A stretch of 17,751 nt of DNA from Sphingopyxis sp. (GTDB lineage Bacteria; Pseudomonadota; Alphaproteobacteria; Sphingomonadales; Sphingomonadaceae). How positions within the stretch are numbered: the first letter of the stretch is position 1; every line of letters begins with the position of its first letter. The translations under genes and the position numbers were made by a program. The stretch covers positions 1 to 17,751 of the forward strand of contig JACEST010000025.1 of the NCBI GenBank assembly GCA_013911715.1. Direction: 5' to 3'. Below are positions 6,536 through 12,810 of this stretch, in pieces. Under the pieces are notes generated by a model. The model searched no databases. It saw nothing but the letters and a program-made list of their open reading frames with translations, and was not told the origin of the DNA.

Positions 6536-7872
6536 GCCGGCTGGCGGATAAACCGTCCCTGCGACCGCCAACTGCTCTGTTGCTCGCGTCGCCGAACATA
6601 GGAGGCAAGGCCGATTTGCAGCGCGATCATCATATAGATGAACGGCTGGAACGCGATGCCGACGAACAGCGATCCGACCAGATAGATGATCTGGCCGTGC
6701 TGGAGCGCGGTGGCGAGCGGGGCGATCCATTGTTCCTCGGCGCGGCGCGTGGCGCGGTAGCGGCGGCGGATGCGCTCCATGATAAAGAGGCCGCTGACGT
6801 GCAGCGCCAGGAACAGCGCGAGCCCCGGGAATCCCTGTTCGCCCAGCATCTCGAAATAGCTCGAATGATAGGCGCGCGCGCGCTCTTCATAGGTTTCGGG
6901 CGCGGCGCTGGCATCGCCGGTCGCCAGTTTGTCGACGCGGATTTCGTTCTGGCGATAGGCCTCGAACCCGCCGCCAAAGGGGTTGTCCTTGGCATAGTCC
7001 CAGGTCCACGCCCACACCGCGACGCGCGTCGAGGCCGACTGGTCGGCGCGGTGGTCGCGGATCGTTTCCATCCGCGCGGTATAGCTGTCGGGCAGGAACG
7101 GGACGGCGACCAGCGCGAGCATCGCCGCGCTGCCGATATACAGCATGCGATGCCTGACCGCGCGCAGCGACAATATGGCCAGCACCGCGATGCACACCAG
7201 GCCGGTGCGTGCCTGCGTCCCCACCGGCAGCAACAGGCACGCGAACACCAGCGCAAAGCAGAACAGCGACACGCGCCAGTCGGGCGGAAACACGGTGCCG
7301 TGCCGCCGCATCCACAGGATCAACGGGATGATCGCGATCGCCACGGTCGACATGGTGCTGCCTTCGTACAGCCCGTAATTTTCATCGAGCAGCAGCTGCA
7401 GCGAGCCATAACCGCCGCCGCCAGCGGCCGTTTTGATCCCCCCCGCAATGGCGATCGATGCCGCCGACAACAGCATGACCAGCGCCAGCGCCTCGATCCG
7501 CAATTTGGTGCGCAGCGTCAGCGGCAGGAAAATCGCCCATAGTAGCGCCTTCCACACCCACGCCCATTTATCCTGCGCCTCGACGGGAAAATCGGCGCTG
7601 AGCGTGGTCAGCCCGCAATAGCCAAGCAGCGCCAAGAGCAACATCTGACGCCCCGAAAATCGCGCATCGCGTTTGTTATCGGCGACCAGCCAGCCGGTGA
7701 TGGCGAGCCCGAACACGATCAATGAAACCGGAATGCTGTTGAGCAGATAATAGGACAGCTTCTGCGGCGCGACGATGTCGATGTAGCAAAAGACCAGAAC
7801 AAACAGGAACGGCTTGCGAAAGCCGGTGCCGATGAACGCCATCAGGAACGCGATGAGAAACAGGTCACGCAT
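6532..7872 (-). CDS. Putative O-glycosylation ligase / polysaccharide polymerase, exosortase-A-system type (DUF5935 + Wzy-like)
   Basis: The 446-residue protein is strongly hydrophobic with about ten to twelve membrane spans. The N-terminus MRDLFLIAFLMAFIGTGFRK, then a PFLFVLVFCY helix and DIVAPQKLSYYL, resembles the DUF5935 domain found at the start of exosortase-A-associated O-glycosylation ligases (TIGR03097 type). The C-terminal half has the Wzy/WaaL periplasmic loop containing NPFGGGFEAYRQN and AYHSSYFEMLGEQGFPGL, where the His lies in the usual catalytic-loop position. It would polymerise or transfer lipid-linked glycans at the periplasmic face. I chose the ATG at 7872 because it matches the family start; ATG 7923 and TTG 7929 are alternatives. 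Its first 8 bases overlap the end of the 47-aa gene upstream, and its stop overlaps the acyltransferase start, so three genes are probably co-translated. Confidence 0.83.
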   Translation of the reverse strand: MRDLFLIAFLMAFIGTGFRKPFLFVLVFCYIDIVAPQKLSYYLLNSIPVSLIVFGLAITGWLVADNKRDARFSGRQMLLLALLGYCGLTTLSADFPVEAQDKWAWVWKALLWAIFLPLTLRTKLRIEALALVMLLSAASIAIAGGIKTAAGGGGYGSLQLLLDENYGLYEGSTMSTVAIAIIPLILWMRRHGTVFPPDWRVSLFCFALVFACLLLPVGTQARTGLVCIAVLAILSLRAVRHRMLYIGSAAMLALVAVPFLPDSYTARMETIRDHRADQSASTRVAVWAWTWDYAKDNPFGGGFEAYRQNEIRVDKLATGDASAAPETYEERARAYHSSYFEMLGEQGFPGLALFLALHVSGLFIMERIRRRYRATRRAEEQWIAPLATALQHGQIIYLVGSLFVGIAFQPFIYMMIALQIGLASYVRRREQQSSWRSQGRFIRQPA

Positions 7873-8008
7873 CGCGCGAACCGTCTTGCGCCTGTTGCCA
7901 GCGCTCGCGCTCGCTGACTTCATGGTCAAGGTCGGCGCGGTCCAGCAACCGCCACAGCGCCAAGGCCAGCAGCCCGTGGGTCAGGAGGATGGCGAAATTG
8001 TCGACCAT
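7865..8008 (-). CDS. Small single-span protein (47 aa) heading the ligase operon
   Basis: From the ATG at 8008 the product is MVDNFAILLTHGLLALALWR, then LLDRADLDHEVSERERWQQ and a polar end. One membrane helix (about 5-22) is followed by an acidic and then charged tail. I do not recognise a family. The stop overlaps the first bases of the O-glycosylation ligase gene, the kind of junction seen for real co-translated genes. The same frame stays open to 8119, but those extra residues (FDKLSGSSGRTE and similar) are encoded by the palindromic repeat at 8035-8145, so I treat them as not coding. No strong ribosome site precedes 8008. It may be an accessory subunit of the polysaccharide machinery, which is purely positional inference. 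Confidence 0.5.
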   Translation of the reverse strand: MVDNFAILLTHGLLALALWRLLDRADLDHEVSERERWQQAQDGSRDA

Positions 8009-8034
8009 GCGGGTTTCGAGGGCTTCCAAATTCT

Positions 8035-8145
8035 CCGTTCGTCCTGAGGAGCCGCTGAGCTTGTCGAAGCGACGTCTCGAAGGATCAGCACGAGGTGGTT
8101 CGAGACGGGACTTCGACAAGCTCAGTCCCTCCTCACCACGAACGG
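8035..8145. repeat. Long imperfect palindrome of the CTGAGCTTGTCGAAG repeat family
   Basis: Arms 8035-8081 and 8099-8145 match inverted at about 39 of 47 positions around a 17-base loop. They contain CTGAGCTTGTCGAAG (left) and CTTCGACAAGCTCAG (right), relating the element to the repeats at 1638, 12767 and 13200. It occupies most of the divergent gap between the 47-aa gene and the glycosyltransferase, leaving about 26 and 78 bases on its two sides for promoters. Confidence 0.85.
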
Positions 8146-8223
8146 GAGGTGTGACTGATGCGGTTCGTCCTAACCCATCGCGGTTGACGCCGCGTTAAGC
8201 CTTGTCTGGCAGAGATTTGCCCT

Positions 8224-9444
8224 ATGCTGCGCATCCTGCACATTCTCGACCACAGTCTGCCCGCGCACAGCGGCTATACCTTCCGCACGCGCGCGATCAT
8301 GAAGGCGCAGCTCGCCAAGGGCTGGGCGGTTGCGGGCGTCACCGGATCGCGCCATCCGCTGCCCGGCCCAGACAATGAATGCATCGAAGGACTTGATTTC
8401 TATCGCACGTCCGTGGTCACCAGCGCGCCCAGTCCCTTGCGCGAATGGCGCGAAATTGATGCGCTGGCGCGGCGTATCGACGCGCTGGTCGACGAATGGC
8501 GGCCCGACTTGCTCCACGCCCATTCGCCCGTGCTCAATGCGCTTGCTGCGCTTCGCGTGGCGCGGGCGCGCAGTTTGCCTTGCCTCTATGAGATCCGCGC
8601 CTTCTGGGAGGATGCCGCCGTGGGCAACGGCAGCGGCACCGAAGGCGATCTGCGCTACCGCCTGACGCGCGGGCTGGAAACGCACGCAGTGCGGCGCGCC
8701 GATGCCGTCGCGGTCATTTGCGAAGGGTTGCGCGCCGATCTGGTGGCGCGCGGCATCGATCCCACCAAGATTCTCGTTTCGCCCAACGGCGTCGATCTCA
8801 ATCTCTTTGGCGACCCGCCGCCGCGCGACGAGGCATTGGCTGCCGAGTTGGGGCTGCGCGGCTGCGGCACCATTGGCTATATCGGCAGTTTCTATGATTA
8901 TGAAGGCATCGACGATCTGATCGCCGCCATGCCCGCGCTGGCCGCGCGCGCTCCGGAAGCGCAACTGCTGCTCGTCGGCGGCGGTCCGATGGCCGACGTC
9001 TTGGCGGCGCAGGCGGCGGCATCGCCGGTTGCCGACCGCATCCGTTTCGTCGGCCGCGTCCCGCACGATCAGGTCGAACGCTATTACGCGCTCATCGACA
9101 TCCTCGCCTATCCGCGCAAGGCGATGCGGCTGACCGAACTTGTCACCCCGCTCAAACCGCTCGAAGCCATGGCGCAGGGCAAGCTGGTTGCGGCATCGAA
9201 CGTCGGCGGTCATCGCGAGCTGATCGAAGATGGCGTGACGGGCAGTTTGTTCGCGCCGGACAGCCCGGCGGCGATCGCCGATGCGCTGGGCCAGTTGCTC
9301 GGCGACCGCTCGGGATGGGAAAAGCGACGCATTTTGGCACGCAATTTTGTCGAATCCGAACGTAACTGGTCGTCAAACATTTTGCGTTATGAACCTGTTT
9401 ACCACAAAATGCTGGCTCCCCGGCAACGGGCGAGGGCGGCATGA
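8224..9444 (+). CDS. Glycosyltransferase family 4, exosortase-A-system associated (TIGR04063-like)
   Basis: The 406-residue protein opens with MLRILHILDHSLPAHSGYTF, the hallmark I associate with the PEP-CTERM/XrtA glycosyltransferases of the TIGR04063 group. It has the two Rossmann domains of a GT-B enzyme: LLHAHSPVLNALAALRVARA in the first, and ILVSPNGVDLNLFG, TIGYIGSFYDYEGIDDLI, and the nucleotide-sugar site ELVTPLKPLEAMAQGKLVA (E-x8-E) in the second. It would add a sugar to the lipid-linked exopolysaccharide on the cytoplasmic face of the inner membrane. The ATG at 8224 lacks a strong ribosome site. Its stop (TGA 9442-9444) overlaps the next gene's ATG as ATGA. It is divergent from the ligase and acyltransferase genes, which belong to the same type of locus; the exosortase itself is not in view. 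Confidence 0.92.
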   Translation: MLRILHILDHSLPAHSGYTFRTRAIMKAQLAKGWAVAGVTGSRHPLPGPDNECIEGLDFYRTSVVTSAPSPLREWREIDALARRIDALVDEWRPDLLHAHSPVLNALAALRVARARSLPCLYEIRAFWEDAAVGNGSGTEGDLRYRLTRGLETHAVRRADAVAVICEGLRADLVARGIDPTKILVSPNGVDLNLFGDPPPRDEALAAELGLRGCGTIGYIGSFYDYEGIDDLIAAMPALAARAPEAQLLLVGGGPMADVLAAQAAASPVADRIRFVGRVPHDQVERYYALIDILAYPRKAMRLTELVTPLKPLEAMAQGKLVAASNVGGHRELIEDGVTGSLFAPDSPAAIADALGQLLGDRSGWEKRRILARNFVESERNWSSNILRYEPVYHKMLAPRQRARAA

Positions 9445-10247
9445 GCGTTTTGGCCGCGAAAGCGGCATATATGGACCCACCGATGGAAGCAGTGTCAGCA
9501 GCAAGGCCGCAGGGAAGCACGCTCGCGCGCGTATTGCGCGGATTGCGGCCGACTGCACCCGCTGCATTTGCGGGCTTTGCGCTGGGATTGTCATTTGCGC
9601 TGATGATGCCGATGGCGTGGTTGTCGGCGATCTGCTGGAACCTGTATCTCGACAAATTGCACCCGATTTTCATCGAACCGCTCGGCCATGCCGCGCGCAT
9701 TGGCGTGGGAATCGGCCTCGGCGTGATCGCCATGCTGTTCGCCGCCGCGGTTGTGCTCGCGCTGGCGACCCCGGCGGGGCAGGCGTGGCTGGCGCATTTT
9801 CGGCGTCCCGCACCCGCCCATGATTTCTCGGAATATGCGGGCTTGGACGAAGCTGCACCCAGTGTCCCCCGCCGCCGCAGCGCCGACATCCATCCCGATG
9901 CGCCGCAGGTCGCCCCGATCAACGCGCTGCGCGATTTGCCCGCTGCCGGGTTGAGGCCCATGCCAATGATCGACGCCGCCAATGACATGGCCATGGACGA
10001 AATTTTGCCAGCAATCGACGCGACCGATGACGAAATGCTCGAACTCGCCGATTTCACTGATGCGAGTAGCATCGCCGCCGTGCCCGAAAGCGAAGACACC
10101 AGCCTCGGCGCAATGGTCGCGCGGCTCGAAGCCGGCGTGATGCGCCAGCGCGGCGACGGCGGCGAAGCATCGCCGCCCCCGGTCGATCTGGCGCTCGAAG
10201 CCGCGCTAAGCACGCTGGCGCGGATGAACCAGCGCGCGGTGGGCTGA
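9441..10247 (+). CDS. Hypothetical membrane protein with acidic cytoplasmic-like tail
   Basis: I do not recognise the family. The 268-residue product has two predicted membrane helices: about residues 38-66 (AAFAGFALGLSFALMMPMAW and on) and 86-111 (IGVGIGLGVIAMLFAAAVVL and on). A long polar C-terminal part follows that is rich in Asp, Glu, Ala and Pro (roughly 125-268) and low in predicted structure. A late segment (SLGAMVARLEAGVMRQR) could be helical. The start overlaps the glycosyltransferase stop as ATGA, so the two are co-translated. By position it belongs to the exopolysaccharide locus, perhaps as an anchoring or scaffold protein, but nothing in the sequence shows a function. The palindromic repeat at 10261-10338 lies just after its stop. 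Confidence 0.75.
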   Translation: MSVLAAKAAYMDPPMEAVSAARPQGSTLARVLRGLRPTAPAAFAGFALGLSFALMMPMAWLSAICWNLYLDKLHPIFIEPLGHAARIGVGIGLGVIAMLFAAAVVLALATPAGQAWLAHFRRPAPAHDFSEYAGLDEAAPSVPRRRSADIHPDAPQVAPINALRDLPAAGLRPMPMIDAANDMAMDEILPAIDATDDEMLELADFTDASSIAAVPESEDTSLGAMVARLEAGVMRQRGDGGEASPPPVDLALEAALSTLARMNQRAVG

Positions 10248-10260
10248 ACGACAATTTTGC

Positions 10261-10338
10261 GTCTTCCCCGCGAAAGCGGGGACCCAGGGCCAGAAGGGGC
10301 GTCGGTCGCCCCTGGGTTCCCGCTTTCGCGGGAAGGAC
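10261..10338. repeat. Palindromic repeat (CCCCGCGAAAGCGGGGACCC type) between convergent genes
   Basis: Arms 10261-10289 and 10310-10338 match inverted at 26 of 29 positions. A competing inner hairpin pairs GGGGCG (10296-10301) with CGCCCC (10307-10312). It lies between the convergent stops at 10247 and 10368 and could terminate both transcripts. Core sequence differs from the other three repeat types in the window. Confidence 0.85.
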
Positions 10339-10367
10339 AAATGATGCGAAATATAGTCATCGGGCCG

Positions 10368-10691
10368 TCAATCATCGACTGTCAGCAGTTCGATCCGCCA
10401 ATCGCCGCTGCCCGCTTCGTCCAGTTGCAACGCGACATCGGCGACAAAGCAGTTCGCCAAATCCCACTCGTGCCGCGCCAGCAGGCGCGCGGTCGCGGCG
10501 GCGTCATCGTCGCCATCGGGGCGCACATCAAACCAATGGCGCGCTCCGGCAAAACTGGCGCTCGCCCATGGCCGCCAGCCGTGCGCCACGATTCGCGCGG
10601 CAGGGGGCAGCAGCGCCACCAGTTGACCGTGCAACCTGTTCTGCACCGCCCCGTCATGCGCCATCGCCATCGCTCCGCTTTGCATCAGCAT
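10368..10691 (-). CDS. Hypothetical protein (107 aa), second gene of small operon
   Basis: I do not recognise a family. The ATG at 10691 is preceded by AGAAGGAGGG ending 7-8 bases upstream, a near-perfect ribosome site, so I prefer it over the in-frame codon at 10712. The protein has a short hydrophobic N-terminal half (about 20-45, NRLHGQLVALLPPAARIVAH), a W-rich middle (HGWRPWASASFAGARHWFDV) and an acidic C-terminus ending in ELLTVDD. It looks like a small soluble alpha/beta protein with no signal peptide. Its start lies inside the end of the upstream 65-aa gene (7-base overlap), so the two are translated together. The divergent S24 repressor and its operators probably control both. Confidence 0.65.
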   Translation of the reverse strand: MLMQSGAMAMAHDGAVQNRLHGQLVALLPPAARIVAHGWRPWASASFAGARHWFDVRPDGDDDAAATARLLARHEWDLANCFVADVALQLDEAGSGDWRIELLTVDD

Positions 10692-10882
10692 GATGAGCCC
10701 TCCTTCTGCCATTTGTTCATGAAATGTTCTATATTGTGCGACACGCGCGGCCCCGGTTGGCGCCCGTTGCGCAGATCGCCGACGAGTCGCGGGTCGCGCA
10801 CGGCAAGGCGGCCGAACAGCGTCGGCGGCATGCCGCTCGCTTTCAGAAACCGGTCAACACGATGGCTGAGGGGGCTGGTCAT
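10685..10882 (-). CDS. Small basic protein (65 aa), probable HTH-like regulator
   Basis: The product reads MTSPLSHRVDRFLKASGMPP, then TLFGRLAVRDPRLVGDLRNG, then RQPGPRVSHNIEHFMNKWQK. The pattern 'L..SGM..T.FGR.AV.DPRLV.DLR.GR.P' is one I recall from small uncharacterised alphaproteobacterial proteins. It resembles a degenerate XRE helix-turn-helix, in which FGRLAVRDPRLV would be the turn and recognition part. DNA binding is an inference. The ATG at 10882 follows GGAAAGG about 7 bases upstream. It is divergent from the S24 repressor gene, with 114 bases between starts that hold two palindromic operators, one of which (10913-10928) lies 31 bases before this start. The stop overlaps the 107-aa gene. 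Confidence 0.7.
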   Translation of the reverse strand: MTSPLSHRVDRFLKASGMPPTLFGRLAVRDPRLVGDLRNGRQPGPRVSHNIEHFMNKWQKEGSSC

Positions 10883-10912
10883 GCAATTGCCTTTCCAAAC
10901 GAATCGGATCAG

Positions 10913-10928
10913 ATAGGAAACATCCTAT
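10913..10928. promoter_or_regulatory. Palindromic operator 1 (ATAGGA-AACA-TCCTAT)
   Basis: This is a perfect 6-base inverted repeat with a 4-base centre. It is nearly identical to the operator at 10952-10965 (TAGGAAACATCCTAT against TAGGATAAATCCTAT, 13 of 15). It lies in the divergent gap, close to the 65-aa gene start, where a bound repressor would cover that gene's promoter region. Confidence 0.7.
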
Positions 10929-10946
10929 TGCTATGTATTTTCCTAC

Positions 10947-10975
10947 TTGTCTAGGATAAATCCTATCTGTATGAT
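10947..10975 (+). promoter_or_regulatory. Sigma-70-type promoter of the S24 repressor gene
   Basis: TTGTCT (10947-10952) and TATGAT (10970-10975) are separated by 17 bases, the ideal spacing, with a strong -10. Transcription would start near 10982, giving a leader of about 15 bases with the AGAAGGA ribosome site. The second operator fills the spacer, so the gene is probably autoregulated. Confidence 0.6.
10952..10965. promoter_or_regulatory. Palindromic operator 2 (TAGGAT-AA-ATCCTA)
   Basis: This perfect inverted repeat starts in the last base of the -35 element and continues into the spacer of the S24 gene promoter. Its centre is 38 bases from that of operator 1. A further TCCTA (10941-10945) faces its left half as an inverted partner. 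Binding here would block RNA polymerase. Confidence 0.7.
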
Positions 10976-10996
10976 GTTCCGCAGAAGGAAGCCGTC

Positions 10997-11665
10997 ATGT
11001 CCCTGCCGTCTGACCCCCGCGCGTTGCTGGACCATCTGATCCGCGACCGCGGTCATGATTATCAGCGCATTTCGCGGCTGATCGGCCGCAACGCCGCCTA
11101 TATTCAGCAATATATCAAACGCGGCACGCCGCGCCGGCTCGACGAAGCGGACCGGCGGCGCATTGCCGCCTTTTTGGATGTTCCCGACGCCATGCTGGGC
11201 GGACCAGTGGCAACTGTGGCTGCGCCGACCCCGCGCGCACGCGGCCCGGCGATGCTGCTGGTGCCGCAGCTTGCGGTCGGCGCATCGGCTGGTCCAGGCG
11301 CGACGGTCGACGGCGAAGGTGTCGAGGCGGGCTTTGCCTTCGACCCGCGCTGGCTGCGGCGGCTCGGCGCCGACACGCGCGCCTTGTCGATCATCTCGGT
11401 CGAGGGCGATTCGATGGCCCCGACGCTGAATGATGGCGACGACATCCTTGTCGATGGGGCCGACACGGCGGCGCGGCTGCGCGATGGCATTTATGTGCTG
11501 CGGATGGACGATGCGCTGATGGTCAAGCGCGTCGCGCGCCTGCCGGTGCCGGGGCGCATTTCGGTGAAGAGCGACAATCCGCTCTATCCTAGCTGGCCCG
11601 ATCTGGCCGCCGACGCGGTGGCGCTGGTTGGCCGCGTCGTGTGGACCGGGCGGCGGGTGCGATAG
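10997..11665 (+). CDS. S24-family (LexA/CI-like) transcriptional repressor
   Basis: The 222-residue protein has an N-terminal DNA-binding part (about 9-65: LLDHLIRDRGHDYQRISRLI then GRNAAYIQQYIKRG), an unusual helix-turn-helix, a linker, and a C-terminal S24 peptidase fold. The Ser/Lys dyad is Ser139 (EGDSMAPTL) and Lys177 (LMVKRVAR). Ala98-Gly99 in LAVGASAGPG is a candidate self-cleavage bond, about 40 residues before the Ser as in CI repressors, though the Pro after Gly makes cleavage uncertain. Such proteins are homodimeric repressors that may be inactivated by RecA-stimulated cleavage. The gene has a clean promoter containing a palindromic operator, and a second copy of the operator faces the divergent two-gene unit, so it probably represses itself and its neighbours. 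AGAAGGA precedes the ATG. No phage genes are nearby. Confidence 0.9.
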   Translation: MSLPSDPRALLDHLIRDRGHDYQRISRLIGRNAAYIQQYIKRGTPRRLDEADRRRIAAFLDVPDAMLGGPVATVAAPTPRARGPAMLLVPQLAVGASAGPGATVDGEGVEAGFAFDPRWLRRLGADTRALSIISVEGDSMAPTLNDGDDILVDGADTAARLRDGIYVLRMDDALMVKRVARLPVPGRISVKSDNPLYPSWPDLAADAVALVGRVVWTGRRVR

Positions 11666-11762
11666 CAGATTTCCGTTCGCCTCGAGCGAAGCCGAAAGGT
11701 GGTGCGTGCCCGCGCAGTGTCTCGACTTCGCCTGACATGGACGGGACTTAGAAATTTTTGCG
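11666..11762. other. Gap between convergent S24 and exporter genes, degenerate repeat remnants
   Basis: The gap holds CGCCTCGAGCGAAGCC (11689-11704 region) and TCTCGACTTCGCC (11720-11732 region), which look like the arms of a decayed palindromic repeat. No gene or clear terminator is visible. Confidence 0.3.
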
Positions 11763-12659
11763 CTAAGCGGGCAGCGGCTCGACCCGATCAACCAGCGGCT
11801 TCTTGCGCGCGGCGATGATGCAGCCAGCGACGATCAGCACCGTTCCAGCAACCGTCTGCCATGCCAAAGCTTCGCCGAACCACACCCAGCCCAGCGCCGC
11901 CGCCCACAGAAAGGCGGTATATTCCACCGCCACCAACTGCTGCGCCTCGGCGCGGGCATAGGCCCAAGCGAGCAGGAACACCGACATGGTCGCGAGCAGC
12001 GCCGCGCCCAGCAGATGTGGCCCCCATTCGGCCGATGGCAGCACCGCCCCCCACGGCGCGGCCAGTGCCAAAATCAGGCCGACGAGCAGATTCTGGAAAA
12101 AGGCAATCTCGGTCGGGCTCGCCACCTGTGCCTGTTTGCGCGCGATGATCAGGTTGATGGCATAGGCGACCGCCGAAAACAGGATGGCGCCGACCGCCAT
12201 CGCATCGCGCACCTGTCCATCGGCACCCAGTTTGGCTGACAAGATCACCAGCATCCCGGCAAGCCCCAGCAGCGACGCGATAATGGCATCGCGCCCCACT
12301 TTTTCGCCCAGCATCACGGCGGCGAGGTAGAGCGTGATCAGCGGCGCGATGAACGACAATGCAATCGCCTCGGCCAGCGGCAGGCGCGCCAGCGCCCAAA
12401 AGAAACTCACCGCCATCGCCGCCACCAATGCCGAACGGACGGCGTGCAGCCCCAATGCTTCGCGCGACGGCAGCGGCGACCGCAGCGCCGCCCACACCGC
12501 GCCCGCCAGCGCTGCGCCGATCAGACAGCGCCACAGCACGGCGTTGTAGGCGCCCAGCGCAATCGACAAATCCTTCATCAGCGCGTCCATGACCGAAAAC
12601 AGGCCAATGCCGACGCAGGCGACCGTGAAGGGCAGGGCAGGCGAGCGGGGGTGAGTCAT
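11763..12659 (-). CDS. DMT-superfamily (EamA) membrane transporter
   Basis: The 298-residue protein has ten hydrophobic helices arranged as two EamA repeats. The first begins LPFTVACVGIGLFSVMDALM with KDLS after it and has the LPLAEAIALSFIAPLITLYL segment at the end of its helix set. The second begins VGAILFSAVAYAINLIIARK and includes VEYTAFLWAAALGWVWFGEA. Length and layout are typical of drug/metabolite exporters of the RhtA/YdcZ-like kind; the substrate cannot be predicted. The ATG at 12659 begins just before the first helix. An in-frame TTG at 12728 would add 23 polar residues with no ribosome site, so I rejected it. It converges with the S24 repressor gene and is divergent from the GIY-YIG gene. 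Confidence 0.9.
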   Translation of the reverse strand: MTHPRSPALPFTVACVGIGLFSVMDALMKDLSIALGAYNAVLWRCLIGAALAGAVWAALRSPLPSREALGLHAVRSALVAAMAVSFFWALARLPLAEAIALSFIAPLITLYLAAVMLGEKVGRDAIIASLLGLAGMLVILSAKLGADGQVRDAMAVGAILFSAVAYAINLIIARKQAQVASPTEIAFFQNLLVGLILALAAPWGAVLPSAEWGPHLLGAALLATMSVFLLAWAYARAEAQQLVAVEYTAFLWAAALGWVWFGEALAWQTVAGTVLIVAGCIIAARKKPLVDRVEPLPA

Positions 12660-12766
12660 GCGGACTTTCACAGGTGATTCGGACTGGGTTCGGCGCGCTT
12701 GTGCAAGCTCAACAGGGGTTGAGGTCAATTGATTTCTTCGATCAAGGTCAAACCCATTACCGTCTG

Positions 12767-12785
12767 CCCTGAGCTTGTCGAAGGG
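12767..12785. repeat. RPELVEG repeat copy, 5' flank of the GIY-YIG gene
   Basis: The core CCCTGAGCTTGTCGAAGGG, with G before and C after, is identical here, at 1645-1663 and at 13200-13218. The shared tail TGTTCTTTCTT continues to about 12797, so this half-element ends about 13 bases before the GIY-YIG start codon. Confidence 0.85.
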
Positions 12786-12810
12786 CTGTTCTTTCTTCTA
12801 CACCGCCAGC

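Noticed and set aside
6580..7542. 320-residue plus-strand open frame
   Set aside because: Antisense shadow of the O-glycosylation ligase gene.
7865..8119. Longer 84-residue version of the small ligase-operon protein
   Set aside because: The additional N-terminal residues are encoded by the palindromic repeat at 8035-8145; the ATG at 8008 lies just after it.
8170..9213. 347-residue minus-strand open frame
   Set aside because: Antisense shadow of the glycosyltransferase, which has clear GT4 motifs.
9152..10375. 407-residue minus-strand open frame
   Set aside because: Antisense to the membrane protein gene and reading through the 10261-10338 repeat; Ser/Arg/Pro-rich with no recognisable domain.
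10257..10916. 219-residue plus-strand open frame
   Set aside because: Begins in the palindromic repeat and is antisense to two small genes that have strong ribosome sites and an overlapping arrangement.
10913..10965. SOS (LexA) box for the S24 gene
   Set aside because: The palindromes are TAGGA/TCCTA, unlike the GTTC-N7-GTTC alphaproteobacterial or CTG-N10-CAG SOS boxes.
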